Source of the DNA: Brachionus plicatilis
Lineage: Eukaryota > Rotifera > Eurotatoria > Ploima > Brachionidae
Assembly: GCA_010279815.1 (NCBI GenBank)
Contig: QEOQ01000214.1
Location: 1,316,012 to 1,380,011 of the forward strand
Length of the DNA stretch: 64,000 nucleotides
Direction: 5' to 3'
Each line of letters starts with the position of its first letter. Position 1 is the first letter of the stretch. The translations under genes and the position numbers were made by a program. Below the pieces are notes generated by a model. That model worked only from the letters and a program-made list of their open reading frames with translations. It ran no database searches and was not told where the DNA came from. Of the stretch, positions 59,560 through 64,000 are shown piece by piece.

Positions 59560-60700
59560 ATTTGGATTTCTATGACTTTTTAATCAGACATTTTGAAATA
59601 TTTTTTTCTAAATTTTTTAATTAGACCAAGAAAAAAGAATTATTTTTTTTTTAAAAAAAATTTTAACTGAAAATATTTGAGCATTTGACATAGACCAAAA
59701 GACAACCAAAAATAATAATTTAAATATTTTTGTTTTATTTGGATTCTTATGACTATTAAATCAGACATTTTATAATAATAAATTTTTTTATATTATTTTT
59801 TAATTAATAATATATAGACCAGGAAAGAAACAATATTTGAAAATATTTGAACATTTTTTTACCATTTTTGGTGGCATTGACCAAAAGACGACCACAAATA
59901 ATTATTTAAATATTTTTGTTTTATTTGGATTCCTATGACTATTGAATCCGACACTTTGGATTTTTTTAAGAGACCAAGAAAAAAACACAATGGTTTTATT
60001 TATATATTTAATTCAAAATATTTAATCATTTTTTTTTACCATTTATGGATCTTTTTGGCAGCTGCCATAAAAATCTGAGACAATTTTTTATCCTTTTTGG
60101 TGGCATAGACCAAAAGGCTTCCAAAAATAATTATTAAAATAGAAAAAAATTAATTGAAGATATGTTGAGAGTTTTTTATTATTATTTTTTATTCTACTTG
60201 GAACCTGTTGACAATTACCATAAAGCTTTACATTTTTAAATTCGACTAAGAGCAACCCAAAAATTTTTTTAAATAGAAAAAGAAAAAACCAAAGAAATTT
60301 AGTGAGTTTTTTATTATTATTTTTTATTATACTTGGAACCTTTTGACAATTACCATAAAATCAGACATTTTTAAATAATAAATTTTTAAATGTGAATTGA
60401 CCTTAAATTTTTGTTGCTAAAGGTGACTTTTGACCAAAAGCAAACCAAAAATTATTTTCTAAATAGAAAAAATAAAAATAAAGATATTTGAGAGTTTATA
60501 TATTTGGATCCTCATATCTTTTGCAATAAAAATCTAACTTATTGAAATGTTTATTAATTTTTAAATATTTGTAGCAAATTGTTATAAACTAATTAAAAAT
60601 ATTGAACTTTTTCGAGAGTTTTGTGTTTTTTTTCTCTGTAACCTAATAACAATTGCCATAAAAATCAGACATTTTATAATTTTTTAAACATTTCCGGAAT
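59560..60700 (+). repeat. Degenerate satellite-like array, about eight units
   Basis: TTTGGATTCYTATGACTATT...AATCAGACATTTT-like words recur near 59565, 59738, 59924, 60045, 60195, 60332, 60508 and 60632. They alternate with RGACCAAAAGACRACCAAAA and AATTATTTAAATATTTTTGT. Spacing runs from about 115 to 185 bp. Identity between neighbours (first three units) is higher than across the array. Non-coding. Confidence 0.8.
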
Positions 60701-60925
60701 TCTATTGGTCAATTTGGTTGGAATTCAAAATATCCTGGTGTATATTTTATTTAGATATATATTTATTGATCAGTTTTGTCTAAGCTGATCTCCGAGGTTT
60801 AGTGAAAGTTGATTGTTTTAATTTAAAGATTAGATCAATTTCTTTATATCTTTGGGTTTTTTATAGCATTAAAAATTTTAGTGATGGGCTCATGTTGCTT
60901 TTATTCATTTTGTGATGATCATTAA

Positions 60926-61143
60926 CAGAGTTGTTTTAAAGTCACAAGTCCAAGTCCTTTAAAATTTTGAATAATGAATTATTTGAATACTGATGCTAAA
61001 ATTACAAGAAAATTCTGATATATGGCAAATCTATTGCATTAGACAACCCATGAGTAAACATTTTTTGATATGAAGCCGGATCTAGCAAATTTATAAAAAA
61101 ATTCCGGGCTTGGACTTTTTTTTTGGACTTTTAAACAACTCTG
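60926..61143. mobile_element. 218-bp hAT-type MITE
   Basis: Termini CAGAGTTGTTTTAAAGTC and its complement GACTTTTAAACAACTCTG, with inner AAGTCCAAGTCC/GGACTT words. CAGAG ends are typical of hAT elements. Flanking octamers ATCATTAA (60918-60925) and ATAATTAA (61144-61151) match in 7 of 8 positions, fitting an 8-bp duplication with one later change. A truncated relative is at 1162-1280. Confidence 0.85.
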
Positions 61144-61159
61144 ATAATTAATAAAACAA

Positions 61160-63260
61160 TCCCAAATAATATTTCACAGTATTATTATTTAATTTATTTA
61201 TTAAACTAAAGCCAAAAATTCTTAATAAAGAAATTTATTTTTTCCATTTAAAAAAGTTTATAAACCAAATCTCAAAAGATCATTTGTCAAACATTTTAGC
61301 TAAATAACAATATGTTAAATTTGATTTAAAAAATATTAAAAAATTTTATATTTTAACAATTGGTGATCAGTTCAACTATAAAGAAGTCATTATATTATCT
61401 TTACCAATTTCAAAGCTTTTAAACACCTTTTTTAGCAAGATTTAATAATATTGAAAAAATACTTTAAAATTCCTTTTAATTAAGAAAAAGGTTACATTTA
61501 ATTATTTCCAAGATTTTTTTAAATTTTAATTCTTTTTGGCTTTAATTAAATAATTAATCTCATTTAGCTTTGAACTAAACTTGATTCCAAATTAGAGTTG
61601 TAAAATAAAAAAAATTAACAAAAAAAACTTTTATTTTTTTAAATAATATAATATTTAATTTTTTCAATCAATTTTAAAACTTAAACATGTCAAAATAATC
61701 TTTTCTAAAGAAAAAGGTTTTTGATGGATTTTTGAATAAAAAAAAAATTATTTTTAAGGGGTGTTTTTAAAGATATGGTTTGTCGAAGATTATTCATTTA
61801 AATTTATTTTGGTATTTTAATTTTAAAATTAACAGATTAAAAAATAAATAAAACTAAATTATTTTTATATCTAATCGTATTTGAAGCACTTTTAAGGCCA
61901 ATAGATATCTAATTATCAGGAATTTTAATGAAACCGGCAGATATTTGTTACTTTTAGTATTCTGACAGCTTTAAAAATAAAACAAATTTTGTCACAAAAA
62001 ATTTTATTAAATAAATATGCAACTTTAAATTTTTACTGAAAAAAAAAAATATTATGAACATTTTTTTATTGACTTCCAAGTTATCAATTAAAAATAGTTT
62101 ATTTTAAGATACGCGTTTGTTGGACATTAAGCTATTAATTTATTGTATTTGCATAATAGAGTTTAAATCAACTCAGCACGATGTCCAAGCAAAAGCAATA
62201 AAATTTAAATCAATGTATATTACTTGATTTTTAAAGTACCGCAATCTGATAAACTTTTCCGAGACGTGTAACAAAATTATCTATATGAACCATAAAATAA
62301 ATATTCGATGAGCGACGATTAAAATGAAGCAGATGAGCCGATAAACTATGCTTCATATAAATCCTTGGCACCCAAATTTAGTACGTGTCGGACTAATTTA
62401 AAGTTTCCTTAAGAAAATGTTGCTTGCTAATTGAGTTTATCTCAAATGTTGTTGGATCAGGTAAGGGCTATTAATTTTGAATCAAGTGGAAATTGGATAC
62501 TCAAAAATTTTAATTAGTTAAACTTCAATAATTTATCTTTGTATCCAATACGTTCAATTGTACCTAGATAATTTTGGCGATTAATTCTTGCCAATAAGGG
62601 ACACAAATTTTAAGTACACTTAACTTTTCTATTTATCTACATCAAATCCTTTAAAAGTTTAATCATCAATTTCTAAATTAAATTTTAATCTGACTGTCCT
62701 TTTATCTAATAAACTCAGTTCTATTTGACTAATTCATTTACACAAGCTGATTAATCGATGGGACAGTTTTTCTAAAAAAAAATATTCTTCAAGGTGATAT
62801 TTTCATTGACATCAGAATGAAACATTGATAAAATTATGAAAAATTGAAAAATTAAAAAAATAAAAATTATTTCTTTTTTTAATAAAATAAAATCAAACGA
62901 AAAATGAGAAAATTTTACCTGCACGTTGAAATTAATTAAAAATCAATAATATTAATTAATTACTTTATGTTCAAAATTATTATTTTATTGTCTATAATAA
63001 TTAATTAAAAAAAAAGTGTTTAAAACAATTAGTTTTTGTTTAATTTAACAAGTTTATTTAGAAAATATTTATTTATAGTTGAAAATCATTATTCACAAAA
63101 AGGAAGAAGGCACTACGCCGTTCGAAGCTGCCAACTTTCCCTCTAAATAATATTTTAAATATTTGTTTTTTTTTTACTTTTTTTTTTAAAGGCGAGTAAA
63201 TAATAAATAATAATAATAATAATTTAAAAAAAAATAAAATTTTTTTGATTTAATTATTTT
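61160..63260. other. Non-coding AT-rich stretch
   Basis: No gene recognised. Slightly GC-richer patches at 62110-62420 and 63095-63140 have no frame or motif that I can name. Confidence 0.5.
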
Positions 63261-63264
63261 CTTA

Positions 63265-63572
63265 TTAGACAGGATTTTGCTTTTTCTGGTTTTCCAGCTT
63301 TTGTTTACGAGTTATTGCTCTCTGAACATTCTTCAGTGGTATGGTAAAAAGCTGCTGATCAAAAGCTAACGAAATTTTATGAAAGCAATAATAATTTTTA
63401 AAATAAAAATTAAAAATACAACTTTTGTTGACCAATCATTACTATTAAATCTTGCTTTTTTTAAAGCTGTTTGAAAAGAAATCTACTCATCAAAATTAAC
63501 TTATCTTTTTTATTCGTACTTATTATACCTTGAATTAATGTTGTCGGAGCGGCAAAGTTTGGAGAAAAAATG
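63265..63572 (-). CDS. Last two exons of an unrecognised gene
   Basis: Exon 63572-63529 (acceptor ATATTGTAG, donor G|GTATAA) encodes FSPNFAAPTTLIQ. Exon 63365-63265 (acceptor TTTCGTTAG) encodes FDQQLFTIPLKNVQRAITRK and a Lys/Gln-rich tail ending NPV before TAA. The split codon is completed in phase across the 163-bp intron. Composition is clearly coding. I do not recognise the family; the tail suggests a small basic protein or the C-terminus of a larger one. Upstream exons probably continue past the window or near 63870-63920, where KIFDESLLHCR can be read before a GTAAAG donor, but the phase there does not fit directly. Confidence 0.5.
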
Positions 63573-64000
63573 CTACAATATATATTTTATTAAATTTTTA
63601 CCAGTTTTATTAGTAATTATTTAAAAAAAAAATTCAATATTTTAAAAATAATCTGTCAATGTAGAAAAAAGCAAAAGAACAGAAAAATCTTTATATTTAG
63701 AAGAATAGATCGAATATTGATAGAAAAAGTACAAATGTGAAGTTTTTTTACTTATTCCGGAATAAAAAGTTTTTTTCATTTTACGTAAAAATTTTCCAAT
63801 CTGTCAATTTTTTTTTAATTTTTAAAATATTTTCCTTTACTTTATTTTTTTTTCAACCAAACTTTACCGCGGCAATGTAAAAGAGATTCATCAAATATTT
63901 TCGAACTTAACTTTAACTTAAAAAGTAACTTTAATTTTTAGAAAATTAATTTTCATTTCACACATTTATCAAATTAAAAAAAAAATGTGAAAAATTCATG

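Overview
The window is eukaryotic nuclear DNA from an animal. It is very AT-rich outside exons, with homopolymer A/T runs everywhere. Genes are split by introns with GT...AG borders, and the recognisable genes are animal-specific: a Frizzled Wnt receptor, an odd-skipped-type zinc-finger factor, a SOGA/MTCL microtubule-associated coiled-coil protein, and a FAM120 (constitutive coactivator of PPARG-like) protein. The extreme AT content, many 46-67 bp introns and the style of the LINE reverse-transcriptase fragments suggest a small lophotrochozoan, and my best guess is a monogonont rotifer such as Brachionus. That is inference from composition and family resemblance, not a database result.

Layout: 0.9-6.0 kb is a transposon nest. 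A long-terminal-inverted-repeat element (2395-5996) sits inside a short dispersed repeat. It was itself hit by a 1.9-kb TA-flanked element (2651-4545) and by a 339-bp poly(A) retroposon (5602-5940). 6.3-8.3 kb holds an intronless, GC-rich frizzled gene (+). 8.6-9.6 kb is a duplicated and tandemly repeated stretch hit by a MITE. 10.5-15.7 kb is a seven-exon FAM120-family gene (-). 16.4-18.6 kb holds a small ORF, a dead Tc1-like transposon and an insertion flanked by long direct repeats. 18.6-24.3 kb is mostly non-coding, with a TATA+Inr promoter-like site, a CRE palindrome and a three-copy degenerate repeat. 24.4-41.3 kb is a 15-exon SOGA/MTCL gene (+); my splice model adds up to one 1713-codon frame. 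42.6-44.2 kb holds a degenerate LINE, a 150-bp duplicate of SOGA intron sequence and an (ATT)n tract. 44.2-54.7 kb is gene-poor: LINE-tail-like repeats, MITEs, a PHD-finger exon apparently broken by a MITE, and another LINE 3' fragment. 54.8-55.7 kb is the odd-skipped-type gene (-), also GC-rich. 57.5-61.2 kb holds two MITEs, an unrecognised coding region (-) and a degenerate satellite-like array. The last two exons of an unrecognised minus-strand gene lie at 63.3-63.6 kb.

The genes do not form a pathway. The two developmental regulators (Frizzled, Odd) have GC-rich coding DNA, and the two larger genes (FAM120, SOGA) follow the AT-rich background. The strongest non-gene signal is the set of palindromic transposons. 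Five elements from four families have precise or near-precise 8-bp target-site duplications, so insertion sites can be reconstructed directly from the window.
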